64,000 nt of DNA. It comes from Paramicrobacterium humi. Lineage in GTDB: Bacteria > Actinomycetota > Actinomycetes > Actinomycetales > Microbacteriaceae. Where the stretch lies: NCBI RefSeq assembly GCF_900105715.1, contig NZ_FNRY01000001.1:806001-870000 (forward strand), in the 5' to 3' direction. A program made the position numbers and the translations under genes. The notes below the pieces were generated by a model. It was not told the DNA's origin. It made no database searches and saw only the letters and a list, made by a program, of their open reading frames with translations. Positions 18,112-27,269 of the stretch are shown here, piece by piece; the first letter of the stretch is position 1, and each line of letters begins with the position of its first letter.

Positions 18112-19317
18112 TCAGCCGGCCGCGACCCCGGCAGCGGCGCTGCGCTCCCGCCCCGGCATCCGAAACGCATAGACGGATGCCGCGAGCAGCAGAACCGCCG
18201 CGAGCGCGAACGCCGCTTTGAACGACACCGCGTCCACGAGCGCACCGGCGACGAGCGGGCCGACGATGGCGCCGGCGTCCGAGAACATCGAGAACACGGC
18301 GACCGGCGTGCCGCTGCGCGCGCCCGCCGCATCACCGACCGCGGCCGCGGGAGCCGTTCCCGTGAACGCCGACGCGACACCGTAGACGCACAGCAGCACG
18401 ATCAGCACCCACAGCTCGACGACGAACGGCATCGCCACGAGCGCGGCTGCACCGAGTGCGTACGCGCCGATGATCGCAGGGCGACGCCCGACCTTGTCGA
18501 CGAACGTGCCGGCGGGACCGAGCATGAGCGTCTGCACGACGGCGGCGACGGCGAACGCGACGCCCGTCCAGGCCGGATCGTGGTGCAGCACCTCGACGAT
18601 GAGCACGGGAATGAGCGCGCTGCGCACGCCGAGCCCCGCCCAGCCCTGTGCGAAGTTCGCGAGGCACGCCGCTTGGAAGCGAACATCGCGCACGACGGCG
18701 CGAAACGGTCTTGGCGGCTCTGCGGCGGCGTCGGTCGTGGCATCCGTGCTGTGCAGCAGGAAGAGCCCGATGAGGCCCGCGACGGCGAGCGTTCCGGCGT
18801 AGAAGAAGAACGGGGCCCGCAGTGAGATGAGCGCGAGCACGCCGCCGAGCGCGGGACCGGCCATGCCGCCGATGAGGAAGCCGCCCTGATAGAAGCCCAC
18901 GGCGCGACCCCGCAGCGACAGCGGTGTCGAGCCGAGCAGCAGCGTCATGGCCGATACCGAGAACATCGCCGAGCCGATGCCGCCGGCGCCGCGCAGCACG
19001 AGCACTTCGACGTAGCTCTGGGCGAGGCCGACGAGGGCACTCGAGACCGCGACGATCCCGATTCCGATCGCGAGGATCGTGCGTTCCCCGCCTCGCCGGA
19101 TGAGCCAGCCGCAGAAGGGGCTCGCGGCGAGCCGCATGAGCGCGAACGCCGAGACGACCGCGCCGATCTCGAGGTAGCCGACGTCGAAACTCCGCACGAA
19201 GACAGGCAGAACGGGAACGACGACGCCGAAGCCGAGCATGACGAAGAAGGCGACGACGCCGAGCACGTACACGTCGCGCCCGAGGCGCGGTTTCGGGGCG
19301 GGCTGCGGGTCGGTCAC
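18112..19317 (-). CDS. Major facilitator superfamily transporter
   Basis: This 401-residue protein has 12 predicted helices and the cytoplasmic loop-2 motif GWLIRRGGERTILAIGI (MFS motif A) after helix 2. The central charged loop HSTDATTDAAAEPPRPF separates two six-helix halves. It resembles drug or metabolite antiporters of the DHA1 type (GFGVVVPVLPVFVRSF in helix 1). The start is GTG 19317. The substrate cannot be inferred. It is followed by a plus-strand gene ending 30 bases away. Confidence 0.85.
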   Translation of the reverse strand: MTDPQPAPKPRLGRDVYVLGVVAFFVMLGFGVVVPVLPVFVRSFDVGYLEIGAVVSAFALMRLAASPFCGWLIRRGGERTILAIGIGIVAVSSALVGLAQSYVEVLVLRGAGGIGSAMFSVSAMTLLLGSTPLSLRGRAVGFYQGGFLIGGMAGPALGGVLALISLRAPFFFYAGTLAVAGLIGLFLLHSTDATTDAAAEPPRPFRAVVRDVRFQAACLANFAQGWAGLGVRSALIPVLIVEVLHHDPAWTGVAFAVAAVVQTLMLGPAGTFVDKVGRRPAIIGAYALGAAALVAMPFVVELWVLIVLLCVYGVASAFTGTAPAAAVGDAAGARSGTPVAVFSMFSDAGAIVGPLVAGALVDAVSFKAAFALAAVLLLAASVYAFRMPGRERSAAAGVAAG

Positions 19318-19341
19318 TCTCTCAGGCTATCCGTCGCACGC

Positions 19342-20346
19342 TCAGTGCCGACGGTGGTCCTGGATCGTGATGCGCGGTCCGCGACGCGGCTTGCGGATGC
19401 CGCTGAGCGCGATGAGCCGCAGAACCCGCTGACGTTGCCCCGCCCACGGCTCGAGCAGCTCGAGCATGCCATCGTCGTCGACAGCGCTGCCGGTGAGCGC
19501 GCAGCCGACGGTGGCCGCGAGATGGAAGTCGCCGACGCTCACGGCGTCCGGATCGCCATGGGAGCGGGCGGTGACCTCGGCAGCCGTCCACGCGCCCACT
19601 CCGGGCAGGCTCTGAAGCCGAGCGGATGCCGCGGCGGGCGCTTCGTCGGCCGTCCGATCGATCGCTGTCGCGACGCGGCTCGCGCGCACGACGCACTGCG
19701 CGCGCTGGGGACCGACGCCGACGGCGTGCCATTCCCAGCTCGGAATGCGTCGCCACTGCTCGGCGGGAGGCGCCACCCACATGCCGTCGGGAGCGGGGCC
19801 CGGCGCCGGTTCCCCGTGCCGCCGCACGAGCAGCCGCCACGACCGCCACGCCTCGACGCACGTGACCTTCTGCTCGATGATCGAGGGCACGAGCATCTCG
19901 AACACGCGCCGGTTTCGACTGAGCCGCACCCCGGGGTTACGGCGAAGAACCTCGCTCAGCAGCGAACTGGCGGAGACGTCGAGCTCGCTCCAGTCATCGT
20001 CCGCTCCGAGCAGTTCGGGAACGCCGGCGATCGCCCACTCCGCGCCGGGTCCCCACGCGTGCGACTCGATCGTCCCGTCCGTTTGCCGCACGAGCAGCGT
20101 GGCGGGCCCCTCGGGCGTGCGGAATGTCAGCCAGGCGCCGTCGGCGGTGCGTCGGAAGCAGGGCCCGTCGCCGCCGCGCGCGAGCGGAGAGAGCGTCTGC
20201 AACACGTCGAGCGGATGCCGCGGCCGGTAGGTCGTCGACGCGTGCATTGCGGGTTGCGGAGGAAGCCGCAAGTCGCCGAGTGCCTCGGTGACGGTCGCGA
20301 GGACCGGAAGCTCGGCCAGCACGGCGGATCGCGACTCGGGAGGCAT
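19342..20346 (-). CDS. AlkA-like DNA-3-methyladenine glycosylase (HhH-GPD)
   Basis: This 334-residue protein carries the helix-hairpin-helix of the HhH-GPD family at about 244-258 (LQSLPGVGAWTAAEV) and candidate catalytic D273 in VSVGDFHL. The glycine and proline spacing fits AlkA-type enzymes that excise alkylated purines from DNA. There is no iron-sulfur cysteine cluster, unlike endonuclease III. I prefer ATG 20346; the frame stays open to 20397, so a longer form is possible. It is divergent from the FAD oxidoreductase gene and lies 24 bases from the MFS gene. Confidence 0.82.
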   Translation of the reverse strand: MPPESRSAVLAELPVLATVTEALGDLRLPPQPAMHASTTYRPRHPLDVLQTLSPLARGGDGPCFRRTADGAWLTFRTPEGPATLLVRQTDGTIESHAWGPGAEWAIAGVPELLGADDDWSELDVSASSLLSEVLRRNPGVRLSRNRRVFEMLVPSIIEQKVTCVEAWRSWRLLVRRHGEPAPGPAPDGMWVAPPAEQWRRIPSWEWHAVGVGPQRAQCVVRASRVATAIDRTADEAPAAASARLQSLPGVGAWTAAEVTARSHGDPDAVSVGDFHLAATVGCALTGSAVDDDGMLELLEPWAGQRQRVLRLIALSGIRKPRRGPRITIQDHRRH

Positions 20347-20426
20347 GGCACCGACTCTATGCGCGGCAGCTGACAACGGAGAATCGGCCCTTCGCAATCG
20401 TGAGAAATGCTCGTACTGTAGCTTGC

Positions 20427-21791
20427 ATGTCTCCCTCTCTCTCCGCTTCAGATATCGCCGTGCTCGCCGAGCGCGTCACGGGTCCCGTCCTCGCCAGGGA
20501 CGACCCAGGCCTCGCCGCTGAGGTCACCGGAATCAACCTCCAGCTGCGCCACAGTCCCGAAGTCACGGTCGGGGTCGCGAGCGAGAACGACGTCGTCGAG
20601 GCGGTCCGCTTCGCCGACGCCCACGACCTGCCGATCCGCGTGCAGGCCACGGGTCATGGCGCGCACCAGGTTTACGCGGACGGCATGCTCATCACGACGC
20701 GGCGCCTCGATGCGCTGAACGTCGACGTGGACGCGCACACGGCGACCATCGGCGCCGGCCTGCGCTGGGCCGACGTCGTCGCGGCAGCCGCGCCGCACGG
20801 CCTCGCCCCGATCACCGGGTCCGCGCCCGGCGTCGGCGTCGTCGGCTTCCTTCTCGGCGGCGGCGTTGGACCCCTCGCACGCAGTCACGGTTTCGGCGCC
20901 GACTGGGTGCGCAGCGTGCGTCTCGTCACCGGAACCGGCGAGCTCGTCACCGCATCCGCCGACGAGAACCCGGAATTGTTCTGGGCCTTCCGCGGCGGCA
21001 AGGCCGGGCTCGGCGTGGTGACCGAGGTCACGGTCGAACTCGCAGCGATCCCCGAACTGTATGCGGGCAGTCTGCTCTTCGACACCGCGCACGTCGACGA
21101 CGTGCTCCGCGTGTGGGCGCGGTGGGCGCGCGAGGTCCCCGACACGGTGACCAGCGCTGTCGCGGTCCTGCGACTGCCCGACATGGAGATGGTCCCGCCG
21201 CCCATGCGCGGGCGGACGGTGCTGAGCGTGCGCGTGGCCGTGCCAGGGCCCGCGGAGACGGGCGAAGCCGTCATCGCGCCGCTCCGCGCCGCCGCTCCGG
21301 CCCTGCTCGATGACGTGAGCGTCCTCCCGCTCGATCAGATCGGCCGCATCCACAACGACCCCGACGGTCCGTCGCCGATCCAGGCGTGGAGCAGCGGCTA
21401 TGCCCTCACGGGGCTCGACGATGAGCTCGTCGAGGTGCTCGTACGGCACATCGGCGGCGACGCCGAGTCACCGTTCGCGATCGCCGAAGTGCGCCACATC
21501 GGCGGCCAGCAGGCGCCGCGCACCGCGGTGGACAGCGCGGCGGGTGGACGCGACAGCGCGTTCGTGTTCGGCCTGAACGGGCTCACTCCGGAGCCGACGC
21601 TCGAGCGCTTCCCGGCCGCCGCGGCCCCCATCGTCGAAGCGCTGGGCCCGTGGCTCGCACCCCAGACGACAGCGAACTACGTCAACGAGTCCGATCCCGA
21701 CGTGTTCGCTCGCCGCGCCTGGGCACCCGATGTCGCCGAACGCCTACGCACGGTGCGCTCGCGCGTAAACCCGCGCGGTCTCGTGCACTGA
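20427..21791 (+). CDS. FAD-binding (PCMH-type) oxidoreductase
   Basis: This 454-residue flavoprotein belongs to the berberine-bridge/6-hydroxynicotine oxidase group. The FAD-binding half contains IRVQATGHGAHQVYADG (the usual histidine attachment region) and TGSAPGVGVVGFLLGGGVG, and the C-terminus TTANYVNESDPDVFARRAW matches the BBE motif. It should oxidise an alcohol, amine or sugar derivative with oxygen, but the substrate is unknown. I chose ATG 20427; only 80 bases separate it from the divergent AlkA-like gene. Confidence 0.85.
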   Translation: MSPSLSASDIAVLAERVTGPVLARDDPGLAAEVTGINLQLRHSPEVTVGVASENDVVEAVRFADAHDLPIRVQATGHGAHQVYADGMLITTRRLDALNVDVDAHTATIGAGLRWADVVAAAAPHGLAPITGSAPGVGVVGFLLGGGVGPLARSHGFGADWVRSVRLVTGTGELVTASADENPELFWAFRGGKAGLGVVTEVTVELAAIPELYAGSLLFDTAHVDDVLRVWARWAREVPDTVTSAVAVLRLPDMEMVPPPMRGRTVLSVRVAVPGPAETGEAVIAPLRAAAPALLDDVSVLPLDQIGRIHNDPDGPSPIQAWSSGYALTGLDDELVEVLVRHIGGDAESPFAIAEVRHIGGQQAPRTAVDSAAGGRDSAFVFGLNGLTPEPTLERFPAAAAPIVEALGPWLAPQTTANYVNESDPDVFARRAWAPDVAERLRTVRSRVNPRGLVH

Positions 21792-21807
21792 GCGACAGAC
21801 GCTCAGT
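21787..21807. terminator. Bidirectional hairpin between convergent genes
   Basis: ACTGAGCG (21787-21794), loop ACAGA and CGCTCAGT (21800-21807) form a perfect 8-base-pair stem. It spans the stop codons of both converging genes (TGA at 21789-21791 on plus, 21803-21805 on minus). There is no long T-run, so it may act as a factor-dependent or weak intrinsic terminator in both directions. Confidence 0.5.
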
Positions 21808-22552
21808 CCAGCACCGTCGGTCGCACCTCGATCGGTCGTGGGTCTCGCTCGCCGTCCCGCCCAAGCCCGCGGAGGGCAAGAAGCCCGAAGATCAGAAGCG
21901 CCACGTCACCGCCGACCATGATCCCCCACTTCGCGCCGCCGCCGACGTTTGTCAGCGCCAGCCCGATGTCGGTGAGCGCGTGCAGCAGGGCAAGCTGCCA
22001 GAGACCCGCTCCGCGCAGTCGCAGAGCGGCGAAGCCGACGCCGAAACATGCGGCGCCGACGACCTGTGCCAGGGTGACCGCAATGTTGGCGCCGAACGCG
22101 ATGTTCGCGAGATGCGCGAGACCGAAGAGCCCGGACGACACGAGCGCCGCCCGCAGCGGGGTCCAGTCGCGGAGAGCGCGAAGCATCAGTCCCCGAAACC
22201 AGAACTCCTCGTACACCCCGGTGGCGAGGTAGCCGATGACGAGAATCCCAGCCGTCGCGGCCTGCTCCGCACGGAGGCCCGTGACGAACGGAGCGAGCGC
22301 CACTACAAGCGGGACGATCAGCAGCACCGGCGCCGCCCACGTCTCGCGAAGCAGCCGGCGATCGACCGCCACAGCGGTGGTCAGCGCCAGAACAACACCG
22401 ACGAGAACGGCGATGAGTCGCAGAATCAGCGAGTCCATTCCGGGCGCGGCAACGGCCAGTATGCCGCCGATCGCCAGAGGGAGGACGAGCGACACTGCGA
22501 AGAGCAGGAGAGCCATCATGCCGGGGCGGGGGCGGCTGAGGGAAGTGGGCAT
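21803..22552 (-). CDS. CPBP-family intramembrane protease (Abi/Rce1 type)
   Basis: This 249-residue polytopic membrane protein carries the CPBP signature: E115-E116 and R120 in GVYEEFWFRGLML, H147 in LFGLAHLANI and a further histidine in LLHALTD. The family comprises glutamate intramembrane peptidases related to Rce1; bacterial members often act in bacteriocin self-protection, but the substrate here is unknown. ATG 22552 follows AGAAGG; an upstream extension is possible but would precede the membrane segments without homology. The 133-base gap after it holds a loose CTGAGAA/TTCTCAG dyad (22623-22649). Confidence 0.85.
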   Translation of the reverse strand: MPTSLSRPRPGMMALLLFAVSLVLPLAIGGILAVAAPGMDSLILRLIAVLVGVVLALTTAVAVDRRLLRETWAAPVLLIVPLVVALAPFVTGLRAEQAATAGILVIGYLATGVYEEFWFRGLMLRALRDWTPLRAALVSSGLFGLAHLANIAFGANIAVTLAQVVGAACFGVGFAALRLRGAGLWQLALLHALTDIGLALTNVGGGAKWGIMVGGDVALLIFGLLALRGLGRDGERDPRPIEVRPTVLD

Positions 22553-22685
22553 GGCGCGCGCCTTCTGAGGGAGACGAGGGACGAGTCGTGAGCCAGGGGC
22601 ACTCACTCGGTTGCTTTCTGGTCTGAGAATAGGACCAACCCGTTCTCAGCGGAAGTGCGATTTTTGTCGTGTGCGAAGGCGCCGC

Positions 22686-23249
22686 CTACTCCCACACGCT
22701 CGGCGCCTCGACCCGCGTCGAGGGCAGCGTGACGTCGTCGCCCCAGCGGCTCAGCCACTCGGGAACGCTGTGCTCCCGGTCGTGACCCTCACCGAGAGCC
22801 GCGATGAGCTCGGGCACGGGCACCGTCCCACCCGCATGCCGCAGGAACCGCGCCCGGATGAACGCCTGCGTGTAGATCTCACAGCGCACGACGGCACGAT
22901 GCTCGAGATACACCGACTTGTCGTCGATGCCGAGAATGCGCGTCTCGACCGTGAACCGCTGCCAGAGCCGCAGCGACTTGCGGAAGCTGATCGTCTCGCT
23001 CGCGACCACCGGGTACCAGCCCTCGTCCTCGAACGTCTGCCAAATGCCACTGCGGATCAGCAGGTCGAACCGGCCGAGGTCGAACAGCGAGAAGTACACG
23101 CCGTTGTTGACGTGCCTCAGCAGGTCCAGATCGGTCGGCAGCACCCGAAGGCTCAACCGCGAGACGTCGTACGCGTCGACCTTCCCGCGCCGTCGCAACT
23201 GCCGCTTGGCTCGCGAGATCACCAGCAGCGTGCGAAGAATCATGTGCAT
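22686..23249 (-). CDS. Acyl-CoA thioesterase-like hotdog-fold protein (4HBT, THEM6-like)
   Basis: This 187-residue protein has the hotdog-fold pattern LRVLPTDLDLLRHVNNGVYF with the DLDLLRHVNN active-site helix start, then SETISFRKSLRLWQRFTVET. The longer variant resembles THEM6-like thioesterases. It probably hydrolyses an acyl-CoA thioester in the cytoplasm. The start is ATG 23249 (ATG 23243 is possible). Its own promoter would lie in the short gap to the divergent VOC gene. Confidence 0.78.
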   Translation of the reverse strand: MHMILRTLLVISRAKRQLRRRGKVDAYDVSRLSLRVLPTDLDLLRHVNNGVYFSLFDLGRFDLLIRSGIWQTFEDEGWYPVVASETISFRKSLRLWQRFTVETRILGIDDKSVYLEHRAVVRCEIYTQAFIRARFLRHAGGTVPVPELIAALGEGHDREHSVPEWLSRWGDDVTLPSTRVEAPSVWE

Positions 23250-23371
23250 GCCGCGAGATTAATCGGATGCCGCCCGCCGCGGCACGCCGGCTGTCGACGC
23301 CCCACAATCCGCCGTGGGCGGCCGCCCCTTCCCCTTGCCCTGCTGTCACAACCGCGCGCTACCCTCGCACC

Positions 23372-23815
23372 ATGGATCAGAGCGTGCACTTCATCACGAT
23401 CGCCACTGCGAACCTCGACGCCGCGCGCGAGTTCTACAACCGGGGAGCAGGATGGATGCCGCTGCTCGATGTGCCGGGCGAGATCCTCTTCTACCAGGTC
23501 GCTCCCGGCACGGTCCTCGGCCTGTTCGACGCCGACAAGTTCGCCCAGGATGCCGGCCTGCCCGCTCCCGCGGAGGTCTCCGGCGTGACGCTCGCGCACA
23601 ATGTGGGATCGCGTGCCGAGGTCGAGCACGTCGTCGCGCGCCTCGCCGAGCACGGCGGAACGGTGCTGAAGGAGCCGCAGGAGGGAGCGTTCGGCGGCGT
23701 GTTCCACGCTCTCGTCGCCGACCCCAACGGCGCGATCTGGGAGATCGCGCACAACCCCGTCTGGCGTGTGGACGACGACGGCAGGGTCAGCTTCGCCTCC
23801 CCCGACGACGCGTAG
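23372..23815 (+). CDS. VOC (glyoxalase/bleomycin-resistance fold) protein
   Basis: This 147-residue single-domain VOC protein begins VHFITIATANLDAAREFYN and ends with LVADPNGAIWEIAHNPVW, the beta-alpha-beta-beta-beta modules of the fold. A candidate metal-binding histidine (H6) and the C-terminal glutamate (WEIAH) are present. Members range from lyases and dioxygenases to antibiotic-binding proteins, so function is open. The start is ATG 23372. Confidence 0.8.
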   Translation: MDQSVHFITIATANLDAAREFYNRGAGWMPLLDVPGEILFYQVAPGTVLGLFDADKFAQDAGLPAPAEVSGVTLAHNVGSRAEVEHVVARLAEHGGTVLKEPQEGAFGGVFHALVADPNGAIWEIAHNPVWRVDDDGRVSFASPDDA

Positions 23816-23879
23816 GTAGGCTTGCGGATACACGGTGGATTTCGCGTCGATCTCGATGCCGAAGCAGAGGAGGCATGCG

Positions 23880-24566
23880 ATGGCGAACGCGTCGGATGCC
23901 GCGAGCGCGTCGGAGCGCGCGTACCAGACGATCCGCGACGCCATTCTCGATGGAACGCACGAGCCGGGAACGATGCTCGGCGAAGCGCCGCTCGCCGCCA
24001 GTCTCGGAGTGAGTCGCACGCCCGTGCGCGTCGCCCTCGCGCGACTGCAGGACGAAGGCTGGATCGTCGTCTACCCTAAGCGCGGCGCCCTCGTGCAGGG
24101 ACTGAGCGAGCGTACGATCGCGGAGCTCGCCGACGCCCGGTTCATCTTGGAGACGACGGGCGTCGACCGCGCCTCGGACGCGGTCAGGCAGCGACTTGCG
24201 GACCGCCTCGACGCATCGCTCGACGAGCAGCGCGCGGCCCTCGCGAACGATGACACGCGACTGTTCATCGATCTCACGCGCGCGTTCCACCGCAGCTTCG
24301 TCGAGGCGAGCGACAACAGCGTGCTGCTCGAGCTGTACGAGCGGCTCTCCGATCGGCACCGTTTCGTGCTCTTCGCCTCCGGCGATCGGCTCCGCGCTCG
24401 CGCCACGGAGATCATCAGGGAGCACGAACGGCTGATCGCGCACGTCAGGACGGGCTCCGTCGAGGCGTTCTCCACGGCGTTGCGCGATCACATCGCGGAA
24501 GTGCCGAGTGAAGTGAACCCGCGACCGACGGGCGGCCTGCGAACGGCGGCCGTTTCGCCTGAGTGA
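23880..24566 (+). CDS. GntR-family regulator with FCD domain
   Basis: This 228-residue regulator has an N-terminal winged helix (AYQTIRDAILDGTHEPGTML then LGVSRTPVRVALARLQDEGW) and a helical FCD ligand-binding domain from about residue 80 (RFILETTGVDRAS, DLTRAFHRSFVEAS, IREHERLIAHV), with Asp/His positions that commonly bind a metal and carboxylate ligand. ATG 23880 has a strong AGAGGAGG upstream, so the possible start at 23835 is rejected. It is followed by an MFS gene whose promoter holds a matching dyad at 24647-24659, its probable target. Confidence 0.87.
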   Translation: MANASDAASASERAYQTIRDAILDGTHEPGTMLGEAPLAASLGVSRTPVRVALARLQDEGWIVVYPKRGALVQGLSERTIAELADARFILETTGVDRASDAVRQRLADRLDASLDEQRAALANDDTRLFIDLTRAFHRSFVEASDNSVLLELYERLSDRHRFVLFASGDRLRARATEIIREHERLIAHVRTGSVEAFSTALRDHIAEVPSEVNPRPTGGLRTAAVSPE

Positions 24567-24617
24567 CGGCCCCCGACAAGCGGCGTGCCGGGTCGGTCGA
24601 TTCCCCGCAAGAACTCG

Positions 24618-24659
24618 TTGCCAGGGCTCGTCAAACGCATCTAGGATACATGTTGTGTA
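24618..24659 (+). promoter_or_regulatory. Promoter and GntR-type operator of the MFS gene
   Basis: TTGCCA (24618-24623), an 18-base spacer and TAGGAT (24642-24647) form a good sigma-70 promoter. TACA-TGTTG-TGTA (24647-24659) is a dyad covering the predicted start point, spaced like FadR-type GntR sites. Repression by the adjacent GntR protein is inferred from adjacency and geometry. Confidence 0.5.
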
Positions 24660-24691
24660 CCAGAAGGCGACGAGCGAAAAGGGAGGGACGC

Positions 24692-26008
24692 GTGTCTGAG
24701 CCTCCGCTCTCCACTCGGGTGACCGGTGACCTCGGCTCCGCGACGCCCGAGACAAGCCGCGTTCAGCGTCGCACCATGGTCGTGCTCGTCATCATGCAGA
24801 TCGTCGGCACCATCGGCGTCGGCGTCGCGCCTTCCATCGGAGTTCTCCTCGCCGGCGAGGTCACCCAGAACGAGGCATGGGCGGGACTCGCGCGAACGGC
24901 GAGCACCCTGGGCGCCGCACTGCTCGGTCTCCCGCTCGGCGATCTCGCGGCTCGATTCGGCCGACGCTTCGCGCTATCCATCGGGTGGTGGATCGCAGCC
25001 ATCGGCAGCGCGATCCTCGTCGCCGCCTCGCAGGGCAGCCTGGTCATTCCCCTGTTCGTCGGACTGCTGCTCATCGGCGCCGGATCCGCCGTGAGCCTGC
25101 AGGCTCGGTTCGCCGCGACCGACCTGGCGCGCCCTCGTCACAAGGGTCGGGCTCTCGCCCTCGTCGTGTGGGTCGGCACAATCGGCTCCGTGCTCGGCCC
25201 CAACCTCGGCGTCCCCGGAGAATTCCTCAGCGCCCACAGCGGGCTCACCGTCTACGCCGGCGCGTTCCTCATCGCCGCCATCTGCCTCGGCCTGGCCGGC
25301 GTCATCGTCTTCATCTGGCTGCGCCCCGATCCTCTCCTGCATCTGCAACGGACCGTCCCGGCCCCAACAAGCCCCATTGGCAGACGGCCAAGTCGGGTTC
25401 GCCTGGCTCTGGCGGAACTGCGCCTGAACCGTTCCGCCCGGTACGCCGTCATCGCGATCATCACCGCTCAGAGCGTGATGGCATCGGTCATGACGATGAC
25501 TCCCGTGCACATGGTTCACATGGGCGGGTCTATCGAAGTGGTCGGCATCACGATCAGCCTCCATGTCCTCGGCATGTACGCGTTCTCGCCCTTCGTCGGC
25601 TATCTCGCCGATCGGATGGGCCAGCGGCTCACGATCGGCCTTGGCATCGTCGTCTTCCTCGCCTCCCTCGTGATCGGTGCGGTCAGAGCCGACGAGACGG
25701 CGTGGGTCATCGTCTCACTCATCCTGCTCGGCGTGGGCTGGTCCTTCGTGAACGTCTCCGGTTCCGCCTTGTTCAGCGCCGTCGTCAGCGACGAGACACG
25801 CGCATCCTCACAAGGCGGAGTGGACGCCCTCTCGAATCTCTGCGGCGCAGCGGCGGCCTTCGCCGCGGGTCCGCTGCTCGCCATCAGCAGCTTCTCGATG
25901 CTGTCCGTCGTCGCGATGGTCGCCCTCGTGCCTCTGATCATCCTCACCCTTCGCGGCGAGCGAGCACCGCGCGGCGACCGCCCCGCGTTTGAGGGAAATC
26001 GACGATGA
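24692..26008 (+). CDS. Major facilitator superfamily transporter
   Basis: This 438-residue protein has 12 predicted helices, motif A as LGDLAARFGRRFALSIGWW after helix 2, and its second-half counterpart GYLADRMGQRLTIGLGI. GTG 24692 sits after GGGAGG and downstream of the promoter at 24618-24647. An in-frame GTG at 24563 overlapping the gntR stop would add 43 arginine-rich residues encoded across that promoter and is less likely. The adjacent GntR regulator probably controls it, suggesting inducible uptake or export of a small molecule. Confidence 0.85.
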   Translation: MSEPPLSTRVTGDLGSATPETSRVQRRTMVVLVIMQIVGTIGVGVAPSIGVLLAGEVTQNEAWAGLARTASTLGAALLGLPLGDLAARFGRRFALSIGWWIAAIGSAILVAASQGSLVIPLFVGLLLIGAGSAVSLQARFAATDLARPRHKGRALALVVWVGTIGSVLGPNLGVPGEFLSAHSGLTVYAGAFLIAAICLGLAGVIVFIWLRPDPLLHLQRTVPAPTSPIGRRPSRVRLALAELRLNRSARYAVIAIITAQSVMASVMTMTPVHMVHMGGSIEVVGITISLHVLGMYAFSPFVGYLADRMGQRLTIGLGIVVFLASLVIGAVRADETAWVIVSLILLGVGWSFVNVSGSALFSAVVSDETRASSQGGVDALSNLCGAAAAFAAGPLLAISSFSMLSVVAMVALVPLIILTLRGERAPRGDRPAFEGNRR

Positions 26009-27178
26009 TGGACGCGACGAACTCGTAGCGAAAGGACCGTCGGGCGTGTACTTGCGCTGGCTGTGCGCCACTGACCACGAGGTGGCGACGGCCATGTCTG
26101 CCCTGCGCCGCGACGCGCGGCCCGCCTGGGTCCCGACGAAGCGGCAAGTGCTCGTGCACGTCAACCACTGCCTGATCCTCTGGTACCTCTGCATCGTGTT
26201 CATGGCGGTCGGCGTTCGCGTCGATTCCTATCAGGACGGCCGCGTTCGGGCGGCCGACATCATCGGGCTCGCCGTGTGCTTGGCCATCCTCGCCGCCTGG
26301 CTCTACGGAACGTACTGACTGCACCGCTGGGCCGCACAGCCGCCGTCGCCGCGAGCACGGTTGAAGGACTGGCGGCAGGCGCTCACCGCTCTCGCCAACG
26401 GGTTCGAACCCCAGCCGAGTTCTCGCGCCACGTTCCCGTCCCTCATCAACTCCGGCGGTGCCGCGTACGAATACCCGAGATTCGTCGCACCCGGCGTCGA
26501 ATTCGGCAATCTCGTGCCGCAGTCGGCCCGCGGGAACGGCTGGCACTACCTCGCCGTGACCCTCCCCGCGCCGTTGCCGCACCTGATCGTCGACGCGACG
26601 TCGAACGATCGACTCGGAAGCGACTTGCCGACGGGCGTTGATCCCCGCCAGCGGATCTCGCTCGAGGGCGACTTCGACCGTTGGTTTCGCGCGTACGCGC
26701 CGGCCAGCTACCAGACGGCGGCGCTTTACGTGCTCACGCCCGACGTGATGGCGGCGCTCATCGACGTCGCGGCCGGCTACAACGTGGAGATCGTCGACGA
26801 CCGGATCGTCTTCTTCACGAGCCCCGTCGCCGACTTCGCCGACCCGGGTCCGTGGCAGTCGGTTCATGCCGTGCTCGAACGCGTCGTCCCGCGCGTGGCA
26901 ACAAAGGCGGAGCGCTATCTCGACGAGCGCGTGCCCGGGCAGGAGACCTCGCGCCTGATGACCGCGATCCGGACGATGCGTGAGAACCCGGGTGCGACTT
27001 GTCGCCGCCCGCGCCTCGCATCGGGCCGGATGGTCGCCGGCTCACCGTCCGGGATCGGAATACGGGGGCACGGTGGGTGTTCGGGGCGCTCGGCTGGATC
27101 GCGACGCTCGCCGTCCTGTATGCGGTTCCGGGGATCTTCGCCTTCGCCGGGTTCATGTCGATCATCGACGGCAGGTGA
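25989..27178 (+). pseudogene. Broken membrane-protein gene (internal stop plus frameshift)
   Basis: Three pieces read as one hypothetical membrane protein of about 390 residues. Piece 1 (25989-26318) has two hydrophobic segments (CLILWYLCIVFMAVGVRV and DIIGLAVCLAILAAWLYGTY) and ends at TGA 26316-26318. Piece 2 continues in the same frame, with LKDWRQALTALANGF and later EGDFDRWFRAYAP and LYVLTPDVMAALID. Near 26985-27000 the sensible reading moves to another frame, as if one base were missing, and ends with a membrane helix GWIATLAVLYAVPGIFAFAG and a stop at 27176-27178. The first start codon (TTG 25989, or GTG 26046) is uncertain. It overlaps the MFS gene end by 20 bases. Sequencing error is an alternative. 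Function is not recognised. Confidence 0.6.
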
Positions 27179-27269
27179 GCCGCGCCCGCGCAGGCGACGG
27201 GAGGGCGCTCCGATTGCCCGATGAACGCCCGTGACGTATCGTGCTCGCAAGCTCACAAGGAGGTGCAGC

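Noticed and set aside
18078-18116. GCTGACG/CGTCAGC dyad between the four-helix protein and MFS genes
   Set aside because: A 25-base loop and a 7-base stem make a functional terminator doubtful; expected by chance in GC-rich DNA.
22623-22649. CTGAGAA/TTCTCAG dyad in the gap between the CPBP and thioesterase genes
   Set aside because: Only a 7-base stem with a 13-base loop; it is not placed as a terminator for either minus-strand gene and no promoter could be fitted. It remains unexplained and weak.
24563-24691. MFS start at GTG 24563 overlapping the gntR stop
   Set aside because: The added residues are arginine-rich and encoded across a good promoter and dyad; GTG 24692 has GGGAGG upstream.
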